Source of the DNA: Rhizobium sp. BK650
GTDB lineage: Bacteria; Pseudomonadota; Alphaproteobacteria; Rhizobiales; Rhizobiaceae
Assembly: GCF_014195325.1 (NCBI RefSeq)
Contig: NZ_JACIBK010000010.1
Location: forward strand, 124,001 to 188,000
Length of the DNA: 64,000 nt
Direction of reading: 5' to 3'
In this document: piece by piece, positions 35,195 to 44,563 of the stretch
Layout of the letters: each line of letters opens with the position of its first letter
How positions within the stretch are numbered: position 1 is the stretch's first letter
Program-made: the position numbers and the translations under genes
The notes under the pieces: model-generated
The model's input: only the letters and a program-made list of their open reading frames with translations
The model's database searches: none
What the model was told of the DNA's origin: nothing

Positions 35195-35605
35195 TCACTC
35201 GAGCGGTCCGGAAAGTGCGACAATCTTCAGCACAAGATCTGCGATTGCCTCCTCCAGCAGCCGGTTGCGTCGCTCGTCACCGAAATCAGGGACCATCAGC
35301 GAAAGATGTCGCAGCTTTTCCGAAGCGCCAAGCTCCGGCAGCTTGCCGGGATGGGCGGCCTGGTAGGCAAGCAGAAAACGCTCCTGTTCGGCGCCGCTGA
35401 AATGGCATACCCGGAAAATCGTCGCGAGATGCCTGGCGGGAAGCGGTGTCGCGTATGCCGGGCTTGTTATCTGCGTGACGAAGCTTCGATGTTTACCGAG
35501 TTCAGTGGCCAGTCGCTGGCGTGTTCCGGACGGCCGGTTGTCGATGATTTGGGCCAGGATGGACTTGTAGGCGATAATGGCGTCTTCGGTATCTTCGCGC
35601 GCCAT
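35195..35605 (-). CDS. Small HTH-like protein in the dha operon
   Basis: A 136-residue soluble protein. Residues about 25-75 (GTRQRLATELGKHRSFVTQITSPAYATPLPARHLATIFRVC) look like an XRE-type helix-turn-helix, followed by a helical tail. No named family recognised. It starts one base after the EI stop codon, with GGAGAA upstream of the ATG, and is clearly co-transcribed. It may be the local regulator of the dha genes, for which no other regulator is present. Confidence 0.65.
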   Translation of the reverse strand: MAREDTEDAIIAYKSILAQIIDNRPSGTRQRLATELGKHRSFVTQITSPAYATPLPARHLATIFRVCHFSGAEQERFLLAYQAAHPGKLPELGASEKLRHLSLMVPDFGDERRNRLLEEAIADLVLKIVALSGPLE

Positions 35606-35606
35606 C

Positions 35607-37187
35607 TTATTCTCCAGCTGCCTTTGTCCCATCGGCATTCAGACCGACGATTGCCGATCTTATCGCGGGAAGTCGAGCAGGTGCCACGGAAAAATGATGT
35701 ATGCCCGCGGCAAGCAGATCTGCCGTTCGGGACGGATCGCCGGCCATATCGCCGCAAATGCTGACAGGCTTGGCCCCGGCAAGCTTCACGGCCTGCGACA
35801 GCAGGCGCAGCACGGCCGGCACTGCCCGATCCTGATAGAGAGCGAAATCGGCATCCTCGCGTGGCGAAGCCACAAGATATTGCGCAAGGTCGTTTGTGCC
35901 GAACGAAAAGAAGTCTGCACTTTCGAACCGGTCGAGCATGAGCGCCGCAGCCGGAACCTCCACCATCATACCGATCGGCGGGATGCGGTGTGGCACGCCC
36001 CTGCGCGCGAGCTCGGTTGATTCTTCGCGAAAGATTTCGCGCATATTATCGACATCGGACGGAAAAGTGACCATCGGCAGCATGACGCGTAAACCGCCAA
36101 AGATGGCCGTGCGCAAGAGTGCGCGGGCCTGAACGCGGGCAATTTCCGGCCGGGCAAGGAGAAGGCGCACGCCGCGCAACGAGGATGCGTCGGTGAGGCC
36201 GGCGAGTGGCTTATCGCCACCGATATCCAACATGCGGATCGTCACCGCTCGGCCATCCGCCCAATCGAGGAGCCGGCGATAGATCGCGAATTGCTTTTCT
36301 TCGTTTGCAGCATCACCAAGTGAAGTCACTGCGAATTCGGAGCGCATCAGTCCGATGCCGGCAGCTGTAGCTGCAGGGATCGAATCGACTTCATCGGGAG
36401 CGTTGACGTTGATGGACAACAGTACTTGCGAGCCATCAGCCGTGCGCAGACGTCCGTTATCAGCTGACAGTGCCGTGCTTGTCGCGGGACGGTCGGATCG
36501 GGCCGGCGTCGTATTCTCCTTAGCGGTCTGAAGGCTGACGACGCCCAAATCGCCATCAACCTCGATATGCTGCCCCCCTTCTATCGCGAATTCACCGGCG
36601 CCGATTACCATCGGGATAGACCTGGATCTGGCCAGCAGAGCGACATGGCCGACGGCGCTGCCGCCATAAAGAGCGATACCGCCGCCAGCCGACCAGTCGT
36701 GGGCGAGAAAGCGGCTAGGCTCCATGTCCCTGCCGACATAGATGGATCCGGCAGGAAAATCGTCGAGCGACGTTCCTGTGAGGATCGACAGGACGCGGTT
36801 CTTGATGTCGAGAATGTCGACGGCGCGCGCCCGCATTTGATCCTCTTCTGAGCATTCCAGCTCAAGTATATATCCGTCGAGTGTCCCGACCCAAGCAAAT
36901 GCGACGTTCTCGCCTGCATCGATCCGCGTGCCTACCATCTCCGTCAACGTCGGATCCTGGAGGACTTCGATCTGAAATTCGATGATGTCGCCGCTATCGG
37001 GATCCGTTTCTGTCACAAGATTCTGTAGTTCACGGGTGGCCGTCCTGATTGCGTCGCCGAGTTCGGCATGCCCGGAAAGACTTGATGGTGGTGACGCGGC
37101 GGCGGCCACCGGCTCCGCGACATAGGCCGGCCCGGTTGCAACGCCTGGCGACGCGCTTGTAGCTTTCAATCTAGAAGGCGCGGCCAT
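35607..37187 (-). CDS. Phosphoenolpyruvate-protein phosphotransferase (EI) for the DHA-kinase relay
   Basis: A 526-residue EI. The phospho-His site is GSAVGHVALLARS, swivelling-domain opening SASPGVATGPAYV, PEP-binding half with RMLDIGGDKPL, GTNDLAQYLVASPRED and the Cys-containing SICGDMAGDP. Slightly shorter than typical EI. ATG at 37187 has GAGGA upstream and overlaps the HPr gene by 17 bases; a start at 37220 is possible. It transfers phosphate from PEP to the HPr encoded just upstream. Confidence 0.87.
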   Translation of the reverse strand: MAAPSRLKATSASPGVATGPAYVAEPVAAAASPPSSLSGHAELGDAIRTATRELQNLVTETDPDSGDIIEFQIEVLQDPTLTEMVGTRIDAGENVAFAWVGTLDGYILELECSEEDQMRARAVDILDIKNRVLSILTGTSLDDFPAGSIYVGRDMEPSRFLAHDWSAGGGIALYGGSAVGHVALLARSRSIPMVIGAGEFAIEGGQHIEVDGDLGVVSLQTAKENTTPARSDRPATSTALSADNGRLRTADGSQVLLSINVNAPDEVDSIPAATAAGIGLMRSEFAVTSLGDAANEEKQFAIYRRLLDWADGRAVTIRMLDIGGDKPLAGLTDASSLRGVRLLLARPEIARVQARALLRTAIFGGLRVMLPMVTFPSDVDNMREIFREESTELARRGVPHRIPPIGMMVEVPAAALMLDRFESADFFSFGTNDLAQYLVASPREDADFALYQDRAVPAVLRLLSQAVKLAGAKPVSICGDMAGDPSRTADLLAAGIHHFSVAPARLPAIRSAIVGLNADGTKAAGE

Positions 37188-37515
37188 GCCGCTTTTCCTC
37201 ATCGAAGTTGCGCTCGACAAGGTCCTTCAATGCACGGATCGCTTCTTCGGCGAGGATTCCATCGGCGCGGATCCTGATGATCGAACCTTTTCGGATCCTC
37301 GCCCCCATGATCTTGATGATGCTCTTGCCGTTGAGCCAGGTGTCGCTGCCATTGACCGCGACCTCGATAGAGCAGGGGAAGGATTTTGCCAGCCGGGTGA
37401 AGGTGACTGAAGGCCGAGCGTGCAATCCGACACCGTGCTTGACCTCGACCTCGGTCTGGCAACTGGCCTGCACCTGCTCGGCTTCCCGGCTTCCTATGCG
37501 CAATCCGCCGTTCAT
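37171..37515 (-). CDS. HPr-family phosphocarrier protein
   Basis: A 114-residue HPr with an N-terminal extension of about 23 residues. The phospho-His is in GVGLHARPSVTF and the serine loop reads NGKSIIKIMGARI, so the regulatory serine position is retained. ATG overlaps the DhaM stop (ATGA). It relays phosphate from EI to DhaM. Confidence 0.87.
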   Translation of the reverse strand: MNGGLRIGSREAEQVQASCQTEVEVKHGVGLHARPSVTFTRLAKSFPCSIEVAVNGSDTWLNGKSIIKIMGARIRKGSIIRIRADGILAEEAIRALKDLVERNFDEEKRHGRAF

Positions 37516-37913
37516 GTGGGTGAAAGCTCCTCTGCCGTTGCAACCACCCTGCTTAGCGGTGCGCCACCCGAAGCCTCGGCCGCTGCAATAACGGCTCCCT
37601 CCACGACGGGGGCGTTGCAGATCGATACCTTCTCCGATCGCGGCAAGCCGAGCATTTCGATTGCCATCTCGCTGTTTGTCTCAGCCCCACCCAGATCGAC
37701 GAAGACGGCGACTCCAGCTTCTGACCAGGCTTCCTCGATGGCCTTGAGAATGCCGCCCGCATCGGTGCCGAGCTCGCCATGATGGTTACCACCGGACCAG
37801 GCAAGCGGCACGCTATCGCCAACCATCTGCCGCACCATGTCGGCGGTCCCGCGCGCAACAAGCGGCGAGTGGGAAACGATCACAATCCCAACGTTAGGGG
37901 TCTTCCCATTCAT
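37512..37913 (-). CDS. dhaM: PTS-dependent dihydroxyacetone kinase phosphotransferase subunit DhaM (EIIA-Dha only)
   Basis: A 133-residue EIIA-Man-fold domain. The phospho-acceptor is His15 in IVIVSHSPLVARG; GTDAGGILKAIEEA and the FVDLGGAETNSEMA loop match DhaM. In enterobacteria DhaM is fused to HPr and an EI fragment; here those are separate, complete genes. It overlaps dhaL and the HPr gene by four bases each. Confidence 0.87.
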   Translation of the reverse strand: MNGKTPNVGIVIVSHSPLVARGTADMVRQMVGDSVPLAWSGGNHHGELGTDAGGILKAIEEAWSEAGVAVFVDLGGAETNSEMAIEMLGLPRSEKVSICNAPVVEGAVIAAAEASGGAPLSRVVATAEELSPT

Positions 37914-38548
37914 GCCGGGCGGTACTCCTCAAGGTAACGGCAGATCGCGGCTGTCAGAAGCGCACAACTCGAAGCTCCCGGATCGACGTGCCCGATTGAC
38001 CTGTCTCCAAGATAGGAGGCGCGTCCGCGCATGGCTTTCATTGCAGCAGTCTGTTCGGCCGAAAGTGCGGCCTGACGCGCAATATCCGTCAAAGGCACGC
38101 GGTGTGCGAGCGCATCCTGGACCGGATACAGGACATCGAGAAGCGTCTTGTCGCCAGCATTCGAGCGGCCGCGGCGCGCGACCGCCTCGATCGCTTGCTT
38201 CAGTACCGAGGGGAAATTCTGCGTCTCATCGATTGCGCGGAGCTCACGACCTATCTCCATAAGCAGTGTTCCGTAAAGAGGGCCCGCCGCACCGCCTATG
38301 TTCATCAGAAGCGTCAGGCCAATTTTTTCAAGCGCGTCCGGCACGGGAAGGAGCGATACGGAAGCTTCCTCTGCGCCGACCGCCTCGAAGCCGCGCCGCA
38401 TATTCGTTCCGTGATCGCCATCACCGATCGCACGATCAAGCCCGCAGAGGTGATCGCTATTTGCCGCGATCGTTGCACGGCAAGCTTCGATCAATCCCAT
38501 CAGAAGTACCGGTTCTGCCTGCACCCAATCCTCCCGGAGCTCGCTCAT
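37910..38548 (-). CDS. dhaL: Dihydroxyacetone kinase ADP-binding subunit DhaL
   Basis: A 212-residue helical-barrel DhaL with the magnesium/nucleotide motif AIGDGDHGTNMRRGF, NIGGAAGPLYGTLL and RGRASYLGDRSIGHVDPGA. It holds ADP/ATP that is rephosphorylated by DhaM and donates phosphate to the DhaK-bound ketose. It overlaps the DhaKL fusion gene upstream by four bases (ATGA). Confidence 0.88.
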   Translation of the reverse strand: MSELREDWVQAEPVLLMGLIEACRATIAANSDHLCGLDRAIGDGDHGTNMRRGFEAVGAEEASVSLLPVPDALEKIGLTLLMNIGGAAGPLYGTLLMEIGRELRAIDETQNFPSVLKQAIEAVARRGRSNAGDKTLLDVLYPVQDALAHRVPLTDIARQAALSAEQTAAMKAMRGRASYLGDRSIGHVDPGASSCALLTAAICRYLEEYRPA

Positions 38549-40185
38549 GCCAGCGATGCCGCCACTACGAACACTCCTGCCACCGCCACGGCGCCTGGAT
38601 CAGGTACTCCCTCGAGATCTCTTTCGCCGACATAGGAAGCCCGTCCTGCCTTTGCCTTCCGCATCCGCTTTGTCGACTCTGCACCTACCGCGGCTGCCCT
38701 CGCGGCGGCTCCGAGATCTCCCGATGCCAGAGCTGCCAATGCCGGAGCGAGCGCGTCGACCATTGTGCGGTCGCCGACGCCAGCTCCTCCATAGAACGTC
38801 ATCCGATCTAGTCCGGCAAGCAGGGAAGCAGCGATATCTTTGTTTTCCGCCATAGCCTTGGATGCGGCGGTGAAGAAGATCGATAGCAGCACACCACTGG
38901 AGCCGCCCATGCTCGTGCTCAAGATCTCGCCAATCGAGGCCATCATGGCGGCAGGATCTTTCAGCGGCAGCGTGTCCATGCGAGAAAGAATGCTGCGGGC
39001 GCCCTGCGCGACCGTAGAACCGGTATCACCATCACCGACGCGCCCATCCAGCCGATTGAGCTCTTCCTCGAGGGAAATCAGATGCTGGCAAAGTGCCGTC
39101 AGGAGACGACGGCTCTGCTTATCGTCGCTGGCCACTGCTGCTTCATCTTTTGCAATCGCTCTTTCAGGGGCGGGAATGATAGTGATCTCATGCCGCTCGG
39201 TCGCGGGCGGCCAGGCGTGCGGAGCAACCGCAGCCTTTAAGGCGGCTTCACGGGCAGCGTCCAGCCGGATTAGCGATAAGGAGAAGCCGTTCATGTTAAG
39301 CGCGGTCATCATTGGCGCCGGGCCAATGACAAGCCGCACGTAGCGGCTGATGGGAGACGATAGCACCGCATTGGCGATCACACCCATCTCAAGTGGCGGC
39401 ACGGCACCGAGGTTGTTAAGCAGCAACGCATGATCCCGCGAACTGTCCAGCTTTGCGGCCAGCCGCTCGGCCATGGTGGCGACAAGCTCGGCAACCGGCT
39501 GCAGCGCAATACGCTCGATCCCCGGCTCGCCGTGGATCCCGAGGCCAAGCTCTCCCTCGTCAGCGCCAAGCCGGTCCTCATGCGCCTGACCCGGCGCATT
39601 GCAGGTCGATAGGGACATGCCAAGCGAGACGATGTCGCCTGCGGCGGCCGCCGCCTGCGCCGCCACTGTCTTGAGATCAGCGCCGGCCTCGGCGTGGTAG
39701 CCGGCGATCTTGTGCACAAATAGCGTACCGGCAACGCCGCGCGGCTGGGTGATGTCAGGGATTGCAATATCGTCGGCAACAATCACCATTTCGACGTCGA
39801 AGCCTTCGGCACGCGCCTTCTCGGCGGCAAGGCCGAAGTTCAGACGGTCACCTGTGTAATTCTTGACGATGAGCAGCGCACCCTTAGGGCCTGTTACGGC
39901 GCGGATTGCAGTGAGCACCGCATCAACACTTGGCGAAGCAAAGATTTCGCCCGATACCGCTGCTGTGAGCATGCCCTTGCCGACGAAGCCTGCGTGCGAG
40001 GGCTCGTGCCCGGCACCACCGCCGGAGATGATTGCGACCCCGGATTTATCCCAGTCCGCACGCAGGATCACTTTGATCTCTGGGAACGTGTCCAGCCGGG
40101 CCAGCCGGGTACGAGAGCTCGTCAGGAGCAGTCCGTCCAAGGCTTCGGTGACGATGGTTTCCCGGCGATTGAAGAAATGTTTCAT
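38545..40185 (-). CDS. DhaK-DhaL fusion kinase (dihydroxyacetone or related ketose kinase)
   Basis: A 546-residue protein with a DhaK domain (1 to about 330; GGGAGHEPSHAGFVGKG, substrate-binding His in LGLGIHGEPGIE) and a DhaL domain (about 355-546; GRVGDGDTGSTVAQGARS, GGSSGVLLSIFF, RASYVGERDLEGVPDPGAVAV). The architecture is that of single-chain ATP-dependent DHA kinases. It is odd that it is co-transcribed with a separate dhaL, dhaM and dhaK, which makes two complete K/L sets. It begins 48 bases after the ABC ATPase gene. Confidence 0.87.
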   Translation of the reverse strand: MKHFFNRRETIVTEALDGLLLTSSRTRLARLDTFPEIKVILRADWDKSGVAIISGGGAGHEPSHAGFVGKGMLTAAVSGEIFASPSVDAVLTAIRAVTGPKGALLIVKNYTGDRLNFGLAAEKARAEGFDVEMVIVADDIAIPDITQPRGVAGTLFVHKIAGYHAEAGADLKTVAAQAAAAAGDIVSLGMSLSTCNAPGQAHEDRLGADEGELGLGIHGEPGIERIALQPVAELVATMAERLAAKLDSSRDHALLLNNLGAVPPLEMGVIANAVLSSPISRYVRLVIGPAPMMTALNMNGFSLSLIRLDAAREAALKAAVAPHAWPPATERHEITIIPAPERAIAKDEAAVASDDKQSRRLLTALCQHLISLEEELNRLDGRVGDGDTGSTVAQGARSILSRMDTLPLKDPAAMMASIGEILSTSMGGSSGVLLSIFFTAASKAMAENKDIAASLLAGLDRMTFYGGAGVGDRTMVDALAPALAALASGDLGAAARAAAVGAESTKRMRKAKAGRASYVGERDLEGVPDPGAVAVAGVFVVAASLA

Positions 40186-40233
40186 GGAATGAGATCCGTC
40201 GTTTATGCCACTATTGTTTGTTTGGTTCTGCTG

Positions 40234-41241
40234 TCATCCAACGCGTTGGCCGCTGGCATCGAAATAGAGTGGATCGCGCAGCGACACGCTGATTCGATCG
40301 CCGGGCCGGATCGCAAGATAGGGATCGGCAAGTGTGACGAGCTTGTGGTCGCCCACCCGGATATGCAGGTGGTTCTGGTCGCCCAGATGCTCGATCCAGT
40401 CTATTTCGGCATTAGCGTTCTGATCGGGGATGATATCGAGATGCTCGGTCCGTGCGCCGATCGTCTTGGTGCCAGGGGGAGGATTGGCGCCGCCAAGAAG
40501 TCCGGGTGGCAAGAGGTTGATGTGCGGTTGACCGAGACGTGCCGCGACATGAAGACTGGCGGGATTACCATAAATTTCGCGGGGCGTTCCGACCTGCAGC
40601 AACCGTCCTTCGGAAACGATGCCGATCCGATCTGCCATCGTCATGGCTTCGACCTGGTCATGGGTGACATAGAGCAGGGTCGAGCCGAGCTCCTTCTGGA
40701 TGCGCTTCAGTTCCAGACGAAGCTCCGCACGCAGCTTTGCGTCGAGCGAAGAGAGTGGCTCGTCCATAAGATAGATCGCGGGACGACGCACCAGCGCCCT
40801 GCCGATCGCAACGCGCTGCATTTCGCCGCCCGACAGACGGGTCGAACGGTTCTCGAGCTTGTGGTCGATCCTGACCATGCGCGCAATGTCGCGGACACGG
40901 CGGTCGACCTCTTCACTTGAAAGCTTGCGCACCGGCGCTCGCAGCGGAAAGGCGAGATTGTCGTAGACCGTCATGTGCGGATAGAGCGAATACTGCTGGA
41001 AAACGAACGCGACGTCCCTGTCGGCAGGAGCTTCGCCCGCGACGTTGCGACCGCCGATTTCGATGCGTCCGCTGTCAGGGCGCTCCAGACCGGCGATAAG
41101 GCGCAGCGTGGTTGTCTTGCCGGCGCCCGTTGGCCCAAGCAGGACGACGAACTCGCCATCACGGATCGAGAGGTCCATAACAGCCAGGGCCTGTGTGTCG
41201 CCGAAACGCTTGCTCAGGCTCTTGAGAACAACGTCAGCCAT
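40234..41241 (-). CDS. CUT1-family ABC transporter ATP-binding protein (second ATPase)
   Basis: A 335-residue MalK-like ATPase: Walker A GPTGAGKTT, signature LSGGEMQRVAIGRAL, Walker B YLMDEPLSSLDAKLR, switch VTHDQVEA, and a C-terminal TOBE-type domain. The start at 41241 overlaps the first ATPase gene by eight bases. Paired with the next ATPase, it suggests a heterodimeric motor, as in the rhizobial glycerol transporter GlpST. Confidence 0.87.
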   Translation of the reverse strand: MADVVLKSLSKRFGDTQALAVMDLSIRDGEFVVLLGPTGAGKTTTLRLIAGLERPDSGRIEIGGRNVAGEAPADRDVAFVFQQYSLYPHMTVYDNLAFPLRAPVRKLSSEEVDRRVRDIARMVRIDHKLENRSTRLSGGEMQRVAIGRALVRRPAIYLMDEPLSSLDAKLRAELRLELKRIQKELGSTLLYVTHDQVEAMTMADRIGIVSEGRLLQVGTPREIYGNPASLHVAARLGQPHINLLPPGLLGGANPPPGTKTIGARTEHLDIIPDQNANAEIDWIEHLGDQNHLHIRVGDHKLVTLADPYLAIRPGDRISVSLRDPLYFDASGQRVG

Positions 41242-42331
41242 GTTCCACCTCCGCGTAGAGCGCCGAAGCAAGGGCGCGGCCCGACTTGCAGTCGAACAAG
41301 GCGAGCTTGGCTGGATTGAATTCAAGACCAACAGTTTCACCGATGCGGAAGTTGCGGTTTGCCGGAACGCGGGCTTTGATAACGCCGCTCGATGTCTCGA
41401 TTGCCACCACCTGGTTGGTTCCGAGATATTCGCTGCCGTAAACTGCTCCCCGCAAAGGAGAGGTATCGCTGAAGCGAATATGTTCCGGCCTGACCCCAAG
41501 CGCCAATTCAGCTTCTGCCAGGTCCTGATACATTTCGGGAATACTGACATCGACGCCGTTAACTGAGACCGATCTCGCCCCGCGATCAAGGCCCGAGGTG
41601 AAGCGCATGAAATTCATCGGCGGCGACCCGATGAAATCAGCGACATACATGGTGGCCGGCTTACTGTAAATTTCCGGCGGCGTGCCGAATTGCTCGATGA
41701 CACCATGGTTCATGACCGCGATCTTGTCGGCCATTGCCATGGCTTCGTGTTGATCATGGGTCACATAGACCGTCGTCGCATGGATGCGGTTGTGCAGTTC
41801 GCGCAGCTCATGGACCATCACTTCGCGGAATTCGGCGTCGAGCGTGCCAAGCGGTTCATCCATCAAGAAGCACTTAGGACGGCGCACGATCGCACGACCG
41901 AGAGCCACGCGCTGGCGATCGCCGCCGGCAAGACCGGAGACAGATCGGTTCAGGATATGATCGATCTGCAGCAGCCGCGCGGTTTCCTCGACGCGCTTTC
42001 GAGTTTCGGCCTTCGACATCCCCTGCGAAAGCAGCGGGAAGGCGATATTCTTGCGCACGTTCATATGCGGATAGAGCGCAAAAAGCTGGAAGACAAAGGC
42101 GATGTCGCGGGCGCTCGCGCGGTTGAAGGTGACGTCGTCGCCGTCGAGGTAGATCTTGCCACTGGTCGGAAGTTCAAGTCCGGCGATCATGCGAAGCGTC
42201 GTCGTCTTGCCACAGCCGGACGGACCGAGCAGTGCGAGAAATTCTCCGTCGTGGATGGTAAAGCTCGAATCCTGAACCGCGACGAAGCTACCGAATTGTT
42301 TGCGCAGATTTTCTATTCTGATCTCTGCCAT
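41234..42331 (-). CDS. CUT1-family ABC transporter ATP-binding protein (first ATPase)
   Basis: A 365-residue MalK-like ATPase with Walker A GPSGCGKTT and Walker B FLMDEPLGTLDAEFR. The signature reads LAGGDRQRVALGRAI rather than LSGGQ, so one of the two ATP sites of a heterodimer may be weakened. TOBE-type C-terminal domain present. RBS GGAG before the ATG. Confidence 0.86.
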   Translation of the reverse strand: MAEIRIENLRKQFGSFVAVQDSSFTIHDGEFLALLGPSGCGKTTTLRMIAGLELPTSGKIYLDGDDVTFNRASARDIAFVFQLFALYPHMNVRKNIAFPLLSQGMSKAETRKRVEETARLLQIDHILNRSVSGLAGGDRQRVALGRAIVRRPKCFLMDEPLGTLDAEFREVMVHELRELHNRIHATTVYVTHDQHEAMAMADKIAVMNHGVIEQFGTPPEIYSKPATMYVADFIGSPPMNFMRFTSGLDRGARSVSVNGVDVSIPEMYQDLAEAELALGVRPEHIRFSDTSPLRGAVYGSEYLGTNQVVAIETSSGVIKARVPANRNFRIGETVGLEFNPAKLALFDCKSGRALASALYAEVEHG

Positions 42332-42334
42332 GGC

Positions 42335-42547
42335 TCACTCCGCAAACTTCGAGACGATGATGAACATGGCCGTGCCGGCAAGCAGGGTCACCAGCGAATA
42401 AGTGTAGAGGACCAGCAGGAAAGGCTGGAACAGCATGAGGAAGCCGATTGCGATCAGCGTGGTCGCGATGTTCTCCATCGGGCCGCGGCGCAGGAAGAAG
42501 GGTCGTTTCGGGCGGGATGGCGGCGGTGTTTCGACGAGATGTGTCAT
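42335..42547 (-). CDS. Small membrane protein within the ABC operon
   Basis: A 70-residue protein: a basic, proline-rich N-terminus (PPPSRPKRPFFLRRGP) and one or two hydrophobic stretches (IATTLIAIGFLMLFQPFLLVLYTYS, then LVTLLAGTAMFIIVSKFAE). It overlaps the upstream permease by four bases (ATGA) and ends three bases before the ATPase gene, so it is surely translated with the transporter. No family name recognised; rhizobial glycerol ABC operons also hold a small membrane protein in this place. Probably an accessory subunit. Confidence 0.75.
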   Translation of the reverse strand: MTHLVETPPPSRPKRPFFLRRGPMENIATTLIAIGFLMLFQPFLLVLYTYSLVTLLAGTAMFIIVSKFAE

Positions 42548-43497
42548 TTGCGGACCGCTCCGAAGGTGATCCCACGCAAAAGCTGCTTGCGCAGGAGGAT
42601 CGTGAAGACAAGGATCGGGATGAGGAAGATCGTCGTTCCTGCCGCGACAGCCGGCCAATCCTGACCGCCTTCGCCGATGATGGTCGGAATGAACGGTGGC
42701 GCAGTCTGCGCCTCGCCCGAGGTCAGTAATGCCGCGAAGGCATATTCATTCCAGGCAAAGATCAGGCAGAAGATCGCGGTGGCGGCAATGCCTGTGGTTG
42801 CCTGCGGCAGGACGACTTTCCAGAAGGCCTGAAGGCGGGTGTAGCCGTCGATCATCGCGGCTTCCTCGTATTCCCGGGGGATCTCGTCGATAAAACCTTT
42901 AAGCAGCCAGACCGCAAGCGAGACGTTGACTGCGGTATAGAGCAGGATCATGCCGACCGCCGTATCCGAAAGGCCGAGCTCGCGGTACATGAGATAGATC
43001 GGGATTGCGACCGCGATGGGCGGCATCATACGCGTCGACAGAATGAAGAACAGAAGGTCGTCGGCAAGCGGAACCCTGAAGCGGGAGAAACCATAGGCCG
43101 CCAATGTTCCGAGCGACACGGCGAGAAACGTGGAGCCGAAGGCGATCACCAGCGAATTGCCAAAGCGCGGCAGGAAATTCGAGGGACCCGCAATCACCAT
43201 ATTTCGCTTACGGGTGACCTCGTCGCAGGTGCCTGTCGGCGTGGGCAGCGAGGCGATATATTCCGGCGTCTGGCGCGTTCTCGTCGTCAAAAGGTTGCAG
43301 TAGCCTTCCAGCGTCGGCGTGAAGACGATCTTCGGCGGGTAGCTGATGGAATCCGGCGGCGACTTTATGCTGGTCAGGAATATCCAGACGAGCGGGATCA
43401 TAGTGATCAGGGCATAGAGGATCACGATGGCGCCGGCGATGCGTTTGCTGGTCGGGCTAGGCTCGACGACCGAGTGGGCTGAGGTGACGGAGCTCAT
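42544..43497 (-). CDS. CUT1 ABC transporter permease, MalG type
   Basis: A 317-residue permease with six predicted helices (first: AGAIVILYALITMIPLVWIFLTSI) and the EAA loop EYEEAAMIDGYTRLQAFWKVVLPQATTG. A periplasmic loop after helix 1 is enlarged (residues about 60-115, containing CNLLTTRTRQTPEYIASLPTPTGTCDE with two Cys), which may interact with the binding protein. The start at 43497 overlaps the upstream permease by four bases. Confidence 0.87.
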   Translation of the reverse strand: MSSVTSAHSVVEPSPTSKRIAGAIVILYALITMIPLVWIFLTSIKSPPDSISYPPKIVFTPTLEGYCNLLTTRTRQTPEYIASLPTPTGTCDEVTRKRNMVIAGPSNFLPRFGNSLVIAFGSTFLAVSLGTLAAYGFSRFRVPLADDLLFFILSTRMMPPIAVAIPIYLMYRELGLSDTAVGMILLYTAVNVSLAVWLLKGFIDEIPREYEEAAMIDGYTRLQAFWKVVLPQATTGIAATAIFCLIFAWNEYAFAALLTSGEAQTAPPFIPTIIGEGGQDWPAVAAGTTIFLIPILVFTILLRKQLLRGITFGAVRK

Positions 43498-44462
43498 CGT
43501 TGCTTCACCTTGTTGAGCGCTTTGACGTAAATGTTGGCGAGGCCGAACACGGCGACAAAGAGCACGATGGCGAAGGCCGACGCCCGGCCTGTCGCCCAGC
43601 TCTCGAAGGCGGCGCGTTTCAGGGTGATGGAGGCAACCTCCGTAGTCGAACCCGGACCGCCTCCTGTCAACAGCGTAACCATGTCGAACATCTTGAAGTT
43701 TTCGATGCCGCGGAACAGCACGGCAAGCATGATGAAGGGCAGCGCCATCGGCACGGTGATCGACCAGAATTGCCGCCACGCGGAGGCGCGGTCGACCTCG
43801 GCAGCCTCATAGATATAGTCGGGGATGGAACGCAGGCCCGCCAGGCAGATCAGCATCACGTACGGCGTCCACATCCAGGTATCGACGATGATGATTGCCC
43901 AGGGAGCAAGCGAGACGCTGCCAAGCATTTGGATGTCGGCCGTCGGGATGCCGGTGACGAGGGAAACGGCGTAGGCGAAGAGACCGATCTGCGGTTCATA
44001 GAGGAAGCGCCAGAAATTGCCGACGACGGCCGGAGACAGCATCATCGGGATCAGGATCAGCGTCGTCCAGAAAGCGTGGCCACGAAACTTGCGGTCGATA
44101 AGATAGGCGAGCGTAAAGCCAATGACCGTCTGCAGCAGGATCGTCCAGAACACGAAGTGTGCCGTCGTCTGCATGGCTTGCCAGATATCAGGGTCGGTCA
44201 GGACGCGCTCGTAATTGCTCAGTCCGACGTTCTGGACCGGCGCATTTGGACGGTTGGCGCGATAGTTCGTAAACGAGAGATAGATCGCCCAGATGAGCGG
44301 GAAGATGTTGATGGCAAGAAGAAGGACGATGGTGGGCGCGATAAATACCCAGGCAATCGCTCGATCGGACAGGCCGCGGACGCGGCGAGCCATTGATGTC
44401 GGCGTCGCCCTTGCCGTTGCGTCTGCTGCCTTTTCGACCATGGAGGAAGAGGAAATGTTCAA
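43494..44462 (-). CDS. CUT1 ABC transporter permease, MalF type
   Basis: A 322-residue permease: helices begin at AIAWVFIAPTIVLLLAINIFPLIWAIYL, EAA loop IYEAAEVDRASAWRQFWSITVPMALPF. The TTG at 44462 is preferred since AGGTGA lies five bases upstream; ATG at 44441 is the alternative and lacks such a site. It follows the binding-protein gene after about 100 bases. Confidence 0.85.
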   Translation of the reverse strand: MNISSSSMVEKAADATARATPTSMARRVRGLSDRAIAWVFIAPTIVLLLAINIFPLIWAIYLSFTNYRANRPNAPVQNVGLSNYERVLTDPDIWQAMQTTAHFVFWTILLQTVIGFTLAYLIDRKFRGHAFWTTLILIPMMLSPAVVGNFWRFLYEPQIGLFAYAVSLVTGIPTADIQMLGSVSLAPWAIIIVDTWMWTPYVMLICLAGLRSIPDYIYEAAEVDRASAWRQFWSITVPMALPFIMLAVLFRGIENFKMFDMVTLLTGGGPGSTTEVASITLKRAAFESWATGRASAFAIVLFVAVFGLANIYVKALNKVKQR

Positions 44463-44563
44463 GGTATCACCTGGTCTTTGCGTATGTGAGATACGTGGCG
44501 GCCCGGCAGTCTTTTCAATCCGGGCCGCCATTTTAGCAAGGATGCTGCGCGTCCAGCCGGACA

